Source: Diabrotica undecimpunctata (lineage: Eukaryota; Arthropoda; Insecta; Coleoptera; Chrysomelidae). Taken from it: 64,000 nt of DNA. Below the pieces are notes generated by a model that made no database searches, was not told where the DNA came from, and saw nothing but the letters and a program-made list of their open reading frames with translations. How positions within the stretch are numbered: position 1 is the first letter of the stretch; each line of letters opens with the position of its first letter. The stretch lies in assembly GCF_040954645.1 (NCBI RefSeq), contig NC_092813.1, positions 21,893,235 to 21,957,234 of the forward strand. Reading direction: 5' to 3'. Positions 47,706 through 58,815 of this stretch are shown in pieces. Position numbers and translations under genes: made by a program.

Positions 47706-47968
47706 ACACTTTTATTAATTTGGATTCTTAACATCCATACAAACGGATATGCATAGGGCAGGCGGCTATGCATAATCCTAATATACCGCCTCCCTAACCT
47801 CAAGGTGTAACGGATCGTGCCAAAGAGGTGCATGGCCCAGGGGTAATAAAGTGGGCCACAAGCGATGCCCAAGGGAGGTGGCGAACCTGAGGGGAAAACA
47901 GCCTTGGTGGGGTAACGGCGCACTGCCCCACTGGACCGATCAGCACGATCCAACTCGTGGGAAGAAAT

Positions 47969-49989
47969 ATGAGAAAGAAAAAGAAAAATAAAAGAGACGG
48001 AAAAGGGAACAGTGGAGATGAAGAAGAAAGTAGAAGAGAAGGAGTGAAAGAAAGGGATGAAACTCAAGGGAAGAAAAACTGGAGAAGAGAAGTGAAAGAA
48101 ATTGTAGATAGAAATAAAACAAACAGAAATAGCGGGAAGGATAGGGAAGAAAGGGAAAATCAGCAAACCAAGAGAGAGGAAGAAATAAAGGGAGGAGAAA
48201 AAGAGAAAGGGGAAAACAGCAGAAGGAAGAAAAAAATAAAATGAGGAAGGAGATTTTAAGGAAAGAAAACGAAAGAAAGGAAGACGACGCAGCAAGCAGC
48301 TCAGACAGTAGATGCAGCTTTGATGATGAATGGAAAAAAAGTAGGTCAAGAAAAAGAAAACCAAGCAACAGGACAGAAACGTCCAGTTTAGAGGAAAAGG
48401 GGAAGCCACTGAACTACAAAACTAGATCAAAGTTGGAGCGTCTCCAGGACAGCATAGCGGAACTCGAGAAACTTATGAGAAAGGTGCCAAATACAAGGCT
48501 ATCCATAAAGAGGGAGGTCGACATCTTGAGAAATCGGATGCTCGATTATATCGAGGAAGTGAAGGAAAATAATGAAGAAGAGGCTCCAAGAAAGTCTGTA
48601 TGCATGACATCCAGAGGCGTGCAGATCAACATGGAACCCTTGAAAGTTAAGAAGTTGGCGACAATGGGGGTTCAAGTGGATCTAGAGAATCCAGAAGCCA
48701 TTAAACGAAGGGTAGACGCTATCACAAATAAGATGACAACATGTAAGGAAGAGAAGGAAACAATAGAATTTCTAAATGAAGACTGGCCAGAGGAGGTCTT
48801 CACTAGGACTATAGTGAAAGAAGGTAACATCTCAGAATTAACAGGAGACGTGGCAGTCTTTGTCATCAACAATGACGAGGACAACAAAGCCATGGAAAAG
48901 GCCAAAGCTATGTTTCCGCAGCTACCAGGTGCTCCAGCGGAGGTGGATGAGGAGAGCGGCCTGGGAACTACGAAAGTCACGATGTCTGTTCATAAAGATG
49001 GAACGTGGATCCACAAGGAGAAGTATGGATTTAAACTTCTCCCAAACAAAAAGGAAGAACCTGTGCCGGTGAAGTTCCTGAAAACATGCAGAAAACTGGT
49101 ACAGAAGATGGAGGAGCTGGGAAGAGAAAACCTGGGAATCCACACACCGGTAGCACTGGGAGTTGAGACATCGAGAAAAATTATGGAATGGGCTGTAAGA
49201 GGAAGAGATGTAACGATCACGCTTCCAGGTAAAAAAACAACAAGAAGGTGGACCAATATCAACACCAAGTCCAAAGAACAAAATGGAGTCGTAATCATCA
49301 ATAAAACCAAAGAAAAATCCTTTGTGGATTTAATGACAGAGGTAAAAAACAAGCTGACAGGAAGAAAGGACATTGACATTAAAAGGATCAGACAGACTAG
49401 AGACCAAGAATTATCACTGGAGTTGGTCGGAGGACGGGAAAAGGCAGAGGAAGTGAAGAAACTTCTCTCTGATAATACATGCGTGTCGAGAGCAGTGGCA
49501 AAAGGAGGCATCGTGAAGGGAAGAATCTTAGTACAGGAAATCCCACCCAATACAACAAAGGAAGAGATCCAAAAGGCCACAGAGGAAGCAGCTGGAAAAG
49601 AGCGGGTCTGTGACATTATAAAAATTTGGACCGAGACACGAGGCGCAGTAAGAGGGATGATGAGTGCCGTGATCGATGTGGATGAAGATGTTGCCGAAAA
49701 GATCTTGCAAATGAAAAGAATAAAAGTAGACTACACATCCTGCCGAGTGATAAAATCAAGGTTAGAAATACCGAGATGCTTGAGATGTCTTGCCTTTGGA
49801 CACAAACAATGGCACTGCAAGGGGCAGAACAGAAGAGGATGTTGCTTCCGATGTGGCAAAGAGGGTCACATAGCGCTGGAATGCAAGGAAGAAACAACCA
49901 GATGCCTCAACTGCGACGTGAATGGGCATGTGGCAAATTCAAGAATATGCCCAAAGTTCAACCGACTGGTTGAAAATAGAAATAACTGA
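47969..49989 (+). pseudogene. R1 copy B ORF1: RNA-binding gag-like protein, one frameshift
   Basis: ATG 47969 (an in-frame GTG at 47957 is less likely). N-terminal ~180 residues are Lys/Glu-rich, low in complexity. The middle has NEDWPEEVFTRTIVKEG and GDVAVFVINNDEDN; the C-terminus has three CCHC knuckles from 49777: CLRCLAFGHKQWHC, CFRCGKEGHIALEC and CLNCDVNGHVANSRIC. A single-base loss near 48219 (copy A has one extra G there) throws the frame; the remainder is read from 48241. The 34-base gap of copy A is filled here. Spacer to ORF2: 61 bases. Confidence 0.9.
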
Positions 49990-50050
49990 GGACTAGTCCC
50001 AAGAGTATGAGAGTGTAAAAGAGAGCGCGAAAGAAATCCAAGGTTTAGAA

Positions 50051-53018
50051 ATGGCAAACAAAGAAAACATGACTCGAGAGCTTAGAGTGCTCCAAACTAA
50101 TATGGGAACGGCAAGACTAGCACATGATCTTGCTGAGACTGCCGCAGTAGAAAAGAACATCGATGTGCTGGTGACGGCGGAACCAAATCCAACAGCGGTG
50201 AAAGGAAGAGGATGGTTTGTAGATACGACCGGGAGAGCTGCTGTACGAATCTACAATAGGAAACTTCGAGTGTATAAAATTAAGCCGAAAGAAGGATATG
50301 TGATTGTTCGGATGGAGGGGGTGCGACTGGTCTGCTGTTATATTTCTCCAAACGTGACGGTGGGCGAGTACGAGATGAAGATAGACGAGATCATGCAGGA
50401 AGTGGGAAATACAGGAGGAGAATACGTAGTGCTGGGAGATTTTAACGCAAAAGCAGCGGACTGGGGATCTCCCATCACCGATGCTCGCGGCAGGACACTA
50501 ACTGACTGGGTGGGTGCTCTAGACCTAGTGGTTCTGAACACAGGTCTGGAACCTACGTTTGTTAGGAGAGGTACAGGTACGTACATCGACGTGACCATGG
50601 CGACACAAGAAATAGCGGCGAAAGCAGTAGGTTGGAAGGTTTTGCCAGACTACACTGGAACTGAACATCAATACATTGAGTTCTCGATAACTGGAAAGGG
50701 GACCACTAACACGGTCCGTGCATCCGGGACGTCGATGGGCAGATGCGGCGATGGGAATGACTGGAAAGTATACGAGGAACTAATTAAATGGAGAATGAGC
50801 ATAATGCAGGGTCAATCACCGACAGTGGAAAGCCTGGAGAGAGTCATTAAAGAAGAGGAGGGAGGCGATGGAGGGAAGCAAGATTGGTCGCCAAGATGCC
50901 AACAGGATGCCATATTGGTGGAATGCGGACATCGAGGCACTAAGAAATGTGTGTTTAGCAATGAGAAGAAGGTTAACAAGAGCAAGAGGTAGAGCAGGAA
51001 TCAACCCTGAGATCATCGAGGAGATCGAGGAAGAGTACCGCGCAAGGAAGAGGGAACTGTACAGGAAAATCCGTACAGAAAAAAGAAGGCACTGGAAAGA
51101 GTTGTGTGAACAGCTAGATGAGGACATCTGGGGTCAGGGGTACAAGATCGTCATGAAGAAGTTCCATGCGTATTCTCCTTACGAAATGCCTATGGATAAG
51201 AAGCTTGAGGTAACAAGAGAGCTCTTTCCGGACGGCAGATGTCATGGTGTATGGAGGGATGAAGGAGCTGAGCGAGCTGTACCCTTTACCATGGATGAAC
51301 TTATCGAGGCATTGGGTTCACTGAAGACTCGTAGGTCCCCAGGACTAGATCAGATACCACCTGAGGCGGTGAAGGGTCTAGGACGGGTAGAACCTGCGTG
51401 GCTTCTGGAACATATGAATGCACTGCTGGAAGCACAAACTTTTCCTGAGCCTTGGAGGACATCGAGGTTAATACTGCTTCCCAAAGCTAGGGAAAAGTAT
51501 CGCCCCATCCTGCTTCCATGCATCAGTAAGCTGTATGAAAGGATGCTGCGAGTACGCATAGACGACATGATTGAGAGGTCAGGTGGTTTATCAAGAAGGC
51601 AATTTGGTTTTTGTAAAGGGAAAAGCACGATTGATGCAATGAGTGTACTCGAAGCATTGCGCAACAGAGGGGATGAACATCGCTGGGCGGCTCTGCTGTT
51701 GTTTGACGTTAAGAATGCATTCAATACGTTGCAGTGGAACGAGGTAATGAAGGCAATGAAGGAAAGAGAATGTCCTGGTTACCTGATGAATGTGGTGGCG
51801 GAGTATCTGTCCGAGAGAAGGATTATGGTGGAAAAGGGCACGATCGTGGACGTGACGGCCGGGGTACCCCAGGGATCTGTCATGGGCCCGACGCTATGGA
51901 ATCTGGCATATGACGGGGTTATGCACTGTGAATACGGAGAGGGTACAACCCCCTTCGCATTCGCGGATGACCTAGCTGTACTGGTAGTGGCTCGGGATGA
52001 GCCAGATCTCAAATACCGGGTTAGAAACGCAGGCGGCGTCGTAAAGAAATGGATGACGCAGCACGGACTGAAACTTGCGACAGAGAAAACCGAAGCCATC
52101 ATTCTGAAGGGGACAAGGAATAGGCAAAATATTGAATTAAAATGTGCGGGAGCATGTCTAACACCTAAGAAACATGTAAAGTATCTAGGAGTGACATTGC
52201 ACCAGAATGGAAAAAGGGGAAAGCACGTGCGGGAAGTGGTCTGAAAGGCTGCGAATAGTACGGCTGCGTTGGGGAGGGTGATGCCGAACATTGGAGGACC
52301 CAAATCCGAAAGGAGGAGGGTCTTACACGGTGTTGTACAATCGATCGTCCTCTACGCGGGACCAGTCTGGAGCGAGGCCGTAGAGATAACTGCCTGTAGG
52401 AGTCTCATGACACGAGTAGACAGAACAAGTCTGTTGCGAGTGGCATGCGCCTACAGGACTGTGTCTGCGGCAGCCTTATGGACCATCACTGGATGTGTTC
52501 CGTTGCATGTTTTGGCGGTGGAAAGAAAAGAGCTTTATGAGAGAAGAGGTCCAAACCTTACTGTGGCCGAGAAAAGACAGGAAAGGGAAAGGTCAGTTGA
52601 AAGATGGCAAGAAGAATGGAACAACACGGAAGATGTGGCACAGTGGACGAAAATGCTAATCCCGAACATAAGAGATTGGGTGAACTGTGGCCACAGGCGA
52701 CTGGATTATTTCCTGACGCAGGTGCTCACAGGACACGGGTGTTTTAGGGCCTACCTCTATAGGATCGGAAAGGCTGATACAGATGAATGCCTATACTGTA
52801 GATACTCGGACACTGTGACACATACGATGTTAGATTGCAGCAGATGGATAGTGGAAAGGAACAGAATGGAGAGAGAGACAGGTGTGAATTTTGTTACAGT
52901 GAGAGAAATGATTGAGAGAATGATTGAAAATAAATTCGTTTGGACTAACATACACAGCTATATCCGTGCAGTGATCAAGAAAAAGGAAGAGGAAGAAAGA
53001 CTGCTAAACCAACGCTAA
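50051..53018 (+). pseudogene. R1 copy B ORF2: endonuclease plus RT, broken
   Basis: ATG 50051. Endonuclease frame 50051-50992: LRVLQTNMGTARLAHDLAE, VVLGDFNAKAADWGSPITDA and TEHQYIEFSI. RT frame, displaced by +1, is open from about 50805; its first ATG is 50868 and it reads MPYWWNADIEALRNV, YRPILLPCISKLYERML, QFGFCKGKSTID, LLLFDVKNAFNTLQW (motif A), GVPQGSVMGPTLWN and FAFADDLAVLVVA. A TGA at 52242-52244 stands where copy A has CGG (Arg). After it the frame resumes to 53018 with WTITGCVPLHVLAVERKEL and knuckle CLYCRYSDTVTHTMLDC. The two frames overlap for about 190 bases. Confidence 0.9.
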
Positions 53019-53499
53019 AGGTAAGAGTGAATGATGCTGAAAGGTGAAGCTAGAAAAGTGGGTCACACTGTGTGAGTTGGAATGCGTGAGTCAGACTGTG
53101 GGGAAGGAGGAAATGCCCATCTGGAAATAATGCCGAACTAGGAGGGATGAGTGTCTTCTACGCGCAACCTGGAACGAGACAGGGAACCTCCTTGCTGATG
53201 AATAGAGTGTGGATGTGTATGAATGGAGAATGAATGAATAAAGGTAGTGATTCGGAAGTGATGCCGGCCTTACAGCGGCCATTCCGCTTCCGGATCGCTG
53301 GATGACAGAGGAGGGTCTGGTTTAGCAGGTAGGCGTTCGGCGTAGAGTCGGCGACGAGAGGGCATTTTAAAGTACCTCGGGAACTATCGCCGGGAGTACG
53401 AAGAACGAATCCTGCACTAAAGTTAGTCAGGCGGCGCCCTGGACTGAGATGTCTTTTGAAGATTCCAGACCCCCCCTCTATAAGGACGAAAAAAAAAAA
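53019..53499 (+). other. R1 copy B 3'UTR and poly(A) tail
   Basis: 470 bases after the ORF2 stop plus an A-run, matching copy A. The block containing GGCCTTACAGCGGCCATTCC is also recognisable in the old relic at about 24697. Confidence 0.9.
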
Positions 53500-53510
53500 G
53501 TGTTACTTCA
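53500..53510. repeat. Target-site duplication, right copy, of R1 copy B
   Basis: GTGTTACTTCA, identical to 47695-47705. Confidence 0.93.
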
Positions 53511-53782
53511 GCAGCGAAAGGAAGAACATCATCGACCGTTGAAATATTCAGGATTTTGTCAGTTTATTACTTAAACTTATGGTACCTATTTTTTTTTTAT
53601 TTGAATCATAAACAGTTATATTCGTTTTTGTATCATTTTATTGCTCAAAATCATTTAAATATGGTAAAACTTCTACAAATTGTGTCTGTTTATTATCAAA
53701 TATTTAGATAGTCTGTTTAAATTATTTTTATAAAAATCTCTGTTGTAGGGTTTATAAGAAATTAATCAATTTAAAAGTTATC

Positions 53783-54780
53783 ATGGATGCAAATACCGCG
53801 CCATGGAGAGGAAAACTTATTAACAACATGGTTTTAATACAGAAAACTAATGATTCAGAGCATAGCACGAATGAGAACAAAATGTTGACGGAATTAGAAG
53901 ATTCAAAATTTATTGTAAGTAGTGTTGTAGTAGTATTGTAAAACAATTTCAAGTTTTTAGTATTAAAAATTTCTTTTTTGTTGCAGCTGTGTTCGAATAA
54001 TTTGGCTAATCAGAACATTAGCTTTACAGAAAACAATGAAGATCATGCCGACACAAAAAGCACATGTACACACCCAACATCTTCTAAAGGAAGTTTGACT
54101 GTGGAAACCATTGGATGTGCAGAGGTAAGCTAATTATTATTATATTGATGATCGTAATTTGTATTTTTTTAAACATGAATTATAAGTTCACAATTTTATA
54201 TTGCTTTGGGATTTTGTGTATGCAAACGACAATGAAAATGAAACTTATCGTAAGTGCGTGGTAACACCTGAACAATTTTTAGGTACTTTTAACCCTAATA
54301 ATTCTACTAAGATTTACATTAACCGAAAGGAAACTGTGAACTACTACGTTTCACCATGTCATTCTAATGAGAGTGATGCTGATATAAGCGACAATGATCG
54401 TACCTACAAAGTCGAGCAGAGGGGTCAACGAAGGATGTTATCCAATAGCAGCTCTTTCAGTAATGATTCCTTATCAGGCAATTTATCTTCTAGTTCTCCG
54501 CATTCGTCCTCACAAAATAAAACATCAACGACAGTTAAAAAGAGTAAAAAGCGCATTCGCCAACTAAGTAAATGTAAACAGAATACAGCAAAAAGATTAA
54601 GAAATTCTGGTAAGTCTTATGTTTCAATGTCTAAATCTAAAAAAGTTGTTGAGGCTCGAAGTATTAAACCACCTGGCCTTGAGAAATGTCGGCTAAAGTG
54701 CAGGGAGAAAGTCAGTGAGGATGTAAGAAATATAATTTTTATACTCCAGTCACTGTGGATGAAAAAAGGTCAATACCTCT
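53783..54780 (+). CDS. Trace of a spliced gene of unknown function (three exons, last frame mismatched)
   Basis: Exon 1 (53783-53914) starts with ATG and encodes 44 residues (MDANTAPWRGKLINN), ending ATT|GTAAGT. Exon 2 (53987-54124) has a pyrimidine tract and TTGCAG acceptor, encodes 46 polar residues and ends GAG|GTAAGC; both junctions are phase 0. Exon 3 (about 54190-54780) encodes WDFVYANDNENETYRK, a Ser-rich stretch, a basic KKSKKRIRQLSKCKQNTAKR segment and SYVSMSKSKKVVEARSIKPP followed by CRLKCREKVSEDVRNIIF. I recall this last motif set as a recurrent, uncharacterised insect protein family, possibly transposon-linked. The exon 3 frame does not fit the phase of exon 2 at the only nearby AG, and similarity stops at 54780, so it is probably a broken copy. 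Confidence 0.45.
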
Positions 54781-54784
54781 AAAT

Positions 54785-55460
54785 TTTTTATAACTGAATC
54801 GATTTTGCTAATAATTTGGAATTAGGCTTATCTTACCTCCTTCTTCAAAAGTTATATATGCGATAGGTGAGCTTTTTATTTTTAAGGGGTGAAATCACCC
54901 CTTATTGAAAATAATGAAAAAAATTTATATTAAAGCATTTTATGGATTTAAATCGTGTTAAATTAGGTAATTGAAATATTCTCAATTATATTAATGGATA
55001 TTTTGTACATTCTCAACCCTTAAATAATCTTAAAAACAACCCCTTTTATTAAAAATTATTGTAAAAAATCGTTTAACAGGTTCAAACGCTTTTGTAGTGC
55101 ATTTATATCATCTACAATGTAATTCTCTGCTTATATAAAATAATTTTGGTTGATTGCAACACTTCAACCCTTAAAAACTACCCCCTATGTCAAAATATAT
55201 AAAAAAATCTTTTTCAACAACTTCAAAAGTTTTTAATGTACATTTATATTCAAAAATTCCTTTCTTATCAATAAAATATTTTTTGATTGGTTGCTTATTT
55301 TCAACCCTTAAAAACCACCTCTATGCTCACGAAACAAATTCCCCTTTGGTAAATGTCTAAATAAAAAAATTAAGTATACTCATGATGTTTTTATTGTAAA
55401 AAATTATGCATGAAAATACTTTACATTAGAAAGTATACAAAATATATTTACAAAAATAAA
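54785..55460. other. No gene; repeated noncoding motif
   Basis: AT-rich, with loosely recurrent lines such as CAACCCTTAAAAACNACCCC at about 55010, 55170 and 55300, spaced roughly 130-160 bases apart, suggesting a decayed tandem repeat. Confidence 0.45.
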
Positions 55461-55462
55461 AA

Positions 55463-56047
55463 TTATTTACAATATATCAAATTATTCATTGTCTGAAGCG
55501 TCATTCTCGTCGTGTTCAACTCTACCTCTTCGTCTATTGCAGGACAGTTTTGACAATTGTCGCCAGAGCATGTTCCACACGTAGCATTGCAAAATAGACC
55601 TAGTCTACGACAGCCACACGCTGAGCCGCAACCCTTTTTGCAATTGCAAAAAATCAGTTTCAATAGTTCTTCTGGTGCAGGTGAACTTTTCATTTTTATT
55701 GGTTGTAAAATATCATCACTCTTGAACCATCCCCAATCCGTTATATCAATCTCTTTGTTTCCAAGCCATATCTGAGTTTGTAAATAAACTCTTTTGATAT
55801 GCTCATTCAGGGCACTTACAGTTGGTACACGAGATGATAATTTAACTGCACTATTTTTAGTTGTGGCTTTAATAAACGATTCGTATCGCATTTGTTCAAG
55901 TAATGATGAATAATCTTCGACCTTATTCATTTTGTTTATGTGGGTGTCTTTGGCAAGGCCATACAGCAAAATTGTACAGTATCTCCCAGCTTCTAAAATG
56001 TCTTCGAGATCTGAAGTAGGTACTCCTGTCATTGGCGGCTTGCCCAC
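55463..56047 (-). CDS. Cys-rich C-terminal ORF of an uncharacterised family
   Basis: 194 codons on the minus strand without interruption. The front half is helical/polar (TSDLEDILEAGRYCTILLYG, MRYESFIKATTKNSAVKL). The middle has WLGNKEIDITDWGWFKSDD and PAPEELLKLIFCNCKKGCG. The Cys-rich end has CNCKKGCGSACGCRRLGLFC then CGTCSGDNCQNC, 13 Cys in about 40 residues, which could bind zinc in a CXC-like way. Similar modules occur in many unnamed insect proteins, by recollection. It lacks an obvious start region and faces the 53.8-kb gene tail-to-tail. It may be a last exon or a transposon-carried gene. Confidence 0.5.
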   Translation of the reverse strand: MGKPPMTGVPTSDLEDILEAGRYCTILLYGLAKDTHINKMNKVEDYSSLLEQMRYESFIKATTKNSAVKLSSRVPTVSALNEHIKRVYLQTQIWLGNKEIDITDWGWFKSDDILQPIKMKSSPAPEELLKLIFCNCKKGCGSACGCRRLGLFCNATCGTCSGDNCQNCPAIDEEVELNTTRMTLQTMNNLIYCK

Positions 56048-56132
56048 GCAACTTCAAAGGAGTGTCGCTTCTCTGTGTTCGTTAGTTCTCTGAAGCAAAT
56101 GTTCAGTTTAGAGGTGCCTATATTATATACAT

Positions 56133-56135
<3 letters not shown>

Positions 56136-56192
<57 letters not shown>
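56136..56192. repeat. (TA)n array
   Basis: TA dinucleotide run directly left of the Tc1-like transposon; TA is the target of this superfamily. Confidence 0.97.
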
Positions 56193-56193
<1 letters not shown>

Positions 56194-56640
56194 TCAGATG
56201 CAAAAAAAACGCAACAGAGAAAATTTTGATCAAATTCAAAGTATTTCAGTTTTTTTATTTTTAGATCTATTTTTTCGGTTGCAACTATGTCTTCTAAGTA
56301 TTATGTTTTTTGTTTCATTTGAAAATATAGATTAGCTCATTTTTAGAAGCGAAATGACTTTGCCACCCACAATTTACGACTTTTCCTATTATTACCATTA
56401 CCTTTTGTATTAATTTGTAATACGACGATGCATACTTTGGTGACTGATATCATATCGACATCACAGAAGCACTGTATCATGTTAGTAATGATTAAAAGCA
56501 ACGACATGATCTTGGTTTTAATGAACAATGACAACAATAACAAAACAAAAAAATCCACTTGAATAATAATAATAATAATACTTAACCTAAGTACGCAAAT
56601 AACAAAGAAAAACTACTAAAAAATAACTTAATATTTTGTA

Positions 56641-57349
56641 TTGCCTCCCCTAGCCTCTATAACTGCCTGTACACGTCGACTCATGCTGTCTATGAGGTTG
56701 CGAATATCATCTTGTTGGATGTTTTGCTATTCCTTTTCTAAAGCCAAGCGAAGTCCGTTAATTGAGGCTGGTGTGCCTTCGCGACCTCTAATATTTCTAC
56801 CAAGCAAGTCCCAAACGTGCTCTATTATATTCAGATCTAGCGAACACACTGGCCAGTTCATTTTATTAATACCAACTTCCTCTAAATATTGCGTGACAGA
56901 CATTGCAGAGTGTGGTCGCGCATTATCTGGCATTAATAGAAAATCATCACCGATATATTGAGAAAAAGGAACTACGTGATTCGCTAACATTTTCTCAATA
57001 TACTGGTGTGCAGTCAACGAAACCTCAATAAATACCAATTCAGTGTGCGCCTCTCGGGATATTCCTGCCTATACCATCACCGAACACCCTCCATGGCTAA
57101 CGCAGGGACTAAAAGCGCACTCCGCAAATCTCTCTCCGGTTCGATGTTATACTCGTTCTCTCCCATCTGATGAGTGAAGACAGTATCTCGACTCATCCGT
57201 AAAAATAACATTACTCAATTGTCCTAAATTCCAATGTAAATGTTCCCTAGAAAATTGTAGTCTAGCCACTCTGTGCCGTGAAAATAATTTGGGACCAGTT
57301 GCTGGTCTGCAACTTTGCAAACCAAATTCATGTAATCTTCAAAAAAATC
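56641..57349 (-). pseudogene. Tc1-like transposase, catalytic half
   Basis: Minus strand: FTDESRYCLHSSDGRERV (first Asp; a stop follows), GCSVMVWAGISREAHTELVF, MLANHVVPFSQYIGDDF, MPDNARPHSAMSVTQYLEEV (second Asp) and NIIEHVWDLLGR (Glu), with 34 residues between the second Asp and Glu: DD34E. The end is EARGGNTKY then stop near 56637. The N-terminal HTH part lies beyond the RTE insertion, at 58816-58960 (EYCEKAVAQRLRDRHLTAVQ). Two stops and the insertion inactivate it. Confidence 0.8.
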
Positions 57350-58815
57350 TAAATCCTCCTCCTCCTCAGTCCTAATCCCTTTTGGGATGTGGTGACACCA
57401 TCAGGCCTTTACAGATTTTTCACAATTGCTCTCCATCCTTTTTCGTCCTGGGCTAGTTGTTCGGCTTCATGTAACCCTTGGTTAATAAGTATTTTTTTTG
57501 ATCTACCCAACGGCTTGGAGATCTTCCCCTAGGGCTCTTTCCTTCAACTCTACCTTCGACTAATAGTTTTTCCATCGTACCTGTTCTTCTAGCAATGTGT
57601 CCAAAACACTGCAAATATCTCTGTTGTATTTGTTTAAGCAATATATCCTTTACTTTAAGTTGTTCAAATATCGATACGTTAGTGCAATGATCAATCCAGG
57701 ATATTCTCAACATGCGGCGGTATACCCACATTTCAAAAGCGTCCAGTTTATTTTTATCCGCTTTCTTTAAGGTCCACGTTCCGAATGCATATGTTGCTAT
57801 GGGAAAAATGAACGCCCTTACCAGCCTTAGTTTTGTGTGTATTATTATACTAAAATCTTTTCAAATTGCTACCAGTTTCATCATATCTGTTCTAGCAATA
57901 GTCAACTTTCTACGTATCTCTCTGTTACATACTCCGTCATTTGTTATTAGGGACTCCAGGTATATGAAACTATTTACTACTTCAAAGCCCTCAATTTCTT
58001 TAATATGTTGAAGATTATTCCGAGCTCTGTCTACTATCATGATCTTTGTCTTACTCCTATTTAGCTGTAGTCCACATGTTTTGCTTTTTTCCTCCATACC
58101 TCTCATTATGTCTTCCATTTCTTCTTGATTTGCCGCGATTATTAAAGTGTCATCTGCATATCTCAAGTTATTGATTTTTTGACCTACTACTGATATTCCT
58201 CCCTTCCATTCGTCTAGTACTTTCGCATAATATGTTCTCTGTAGGTAGATATTAAACAGAGTTGACGAGATTATGCATCCTTGCCTGACACCTGCCTCTG
58301 TTCTGAAATGATCGGAATAGGTGTTGTTTATTTTTACTGTGCACTTATTATTTTCATATAGACTTCTGATTAGTTAAATTAAGTGGTGGAGTGTTCCCAT
58401 TTCCGCTAGTATGAACCATAGCTGCTGCCATTTGACTTTATCGAAGGCCATTGTTTAATCCACAAAGCACATAAGCATAGGAGTATTAAATTCACGAGTT
58501 TTTTTATTAGCTGTCTGACATTAAGGATGTGTTCTCTTGTGCCTTTTCCTGGGACTAATCCCGCTTGTTCTTCTGATATATGAGGCAATAGAAAAGCTTT
58601 TAGTCTTTCATATATTTCATGAAGTAGAACCTTGCTTGCATGGGATATTAGGGTTACCGTTCTGTAGTTGCTGCAATCTAGCGAAGTTCCTTTTTTGGAT
58701 ATAGGGATGAAAGTGGATATTCTCCAGTCGTTGGGCCACTCTCCGGTTTCCCAAATCTTTTTGCAGATCATATGCATAACATTTACTCCGACATCTCCAG
58801 TCTCTTTTAAAACTT
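57350..58815 (-). pseudogene. RTE-like element, 5'-truncated (copy 2 of 2)
   Basis: Same family as 27786-30430 and same 3' end (CCTCCTCAG). Minus strand: ICKKIWETGEWPNDWRIST, CSNYRTVTLISHASKVLL, GLVPGKGTREHILNVRQLI, LRYADDTLIIAANQEEMEDI, VNSFIYLESLITNDG, LDAFEMWVYRRMLRISWIDH and QCFGHIARRTGTMEKLLVEG. It is truncated before the endonuclease. TCTAAAT lies at both edges (about 57345 and 58815) and may be its target duplication. Confidence 0.8.

Larger units (their letters stand above)
47706..53499 (+). mobile_element. R1-clade non-LTR retrotransposon, copy B, 5'-truncated
   Basis: A 5.79-kb copy of the same family as 338-6397, in opposite orientation and about 41 kb away. It ends in 11 A (53489-53499) and has an 11-12-bp target duplication. 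Compared with copy A it lacks the first ~357 bases of the 5'UTR. Sequence difference from copy A is sparse, so both inserted recently. ORFs: ORF1 47969-49989, ORF2 50051-53018, each broken. Confidence 0.95.

Noticed and set aside
48672..49897. Minus-strand ORFs opposite R1 copy B ORF1
   Set aside because: Mirror images recur opposite copy A and lack any motif.
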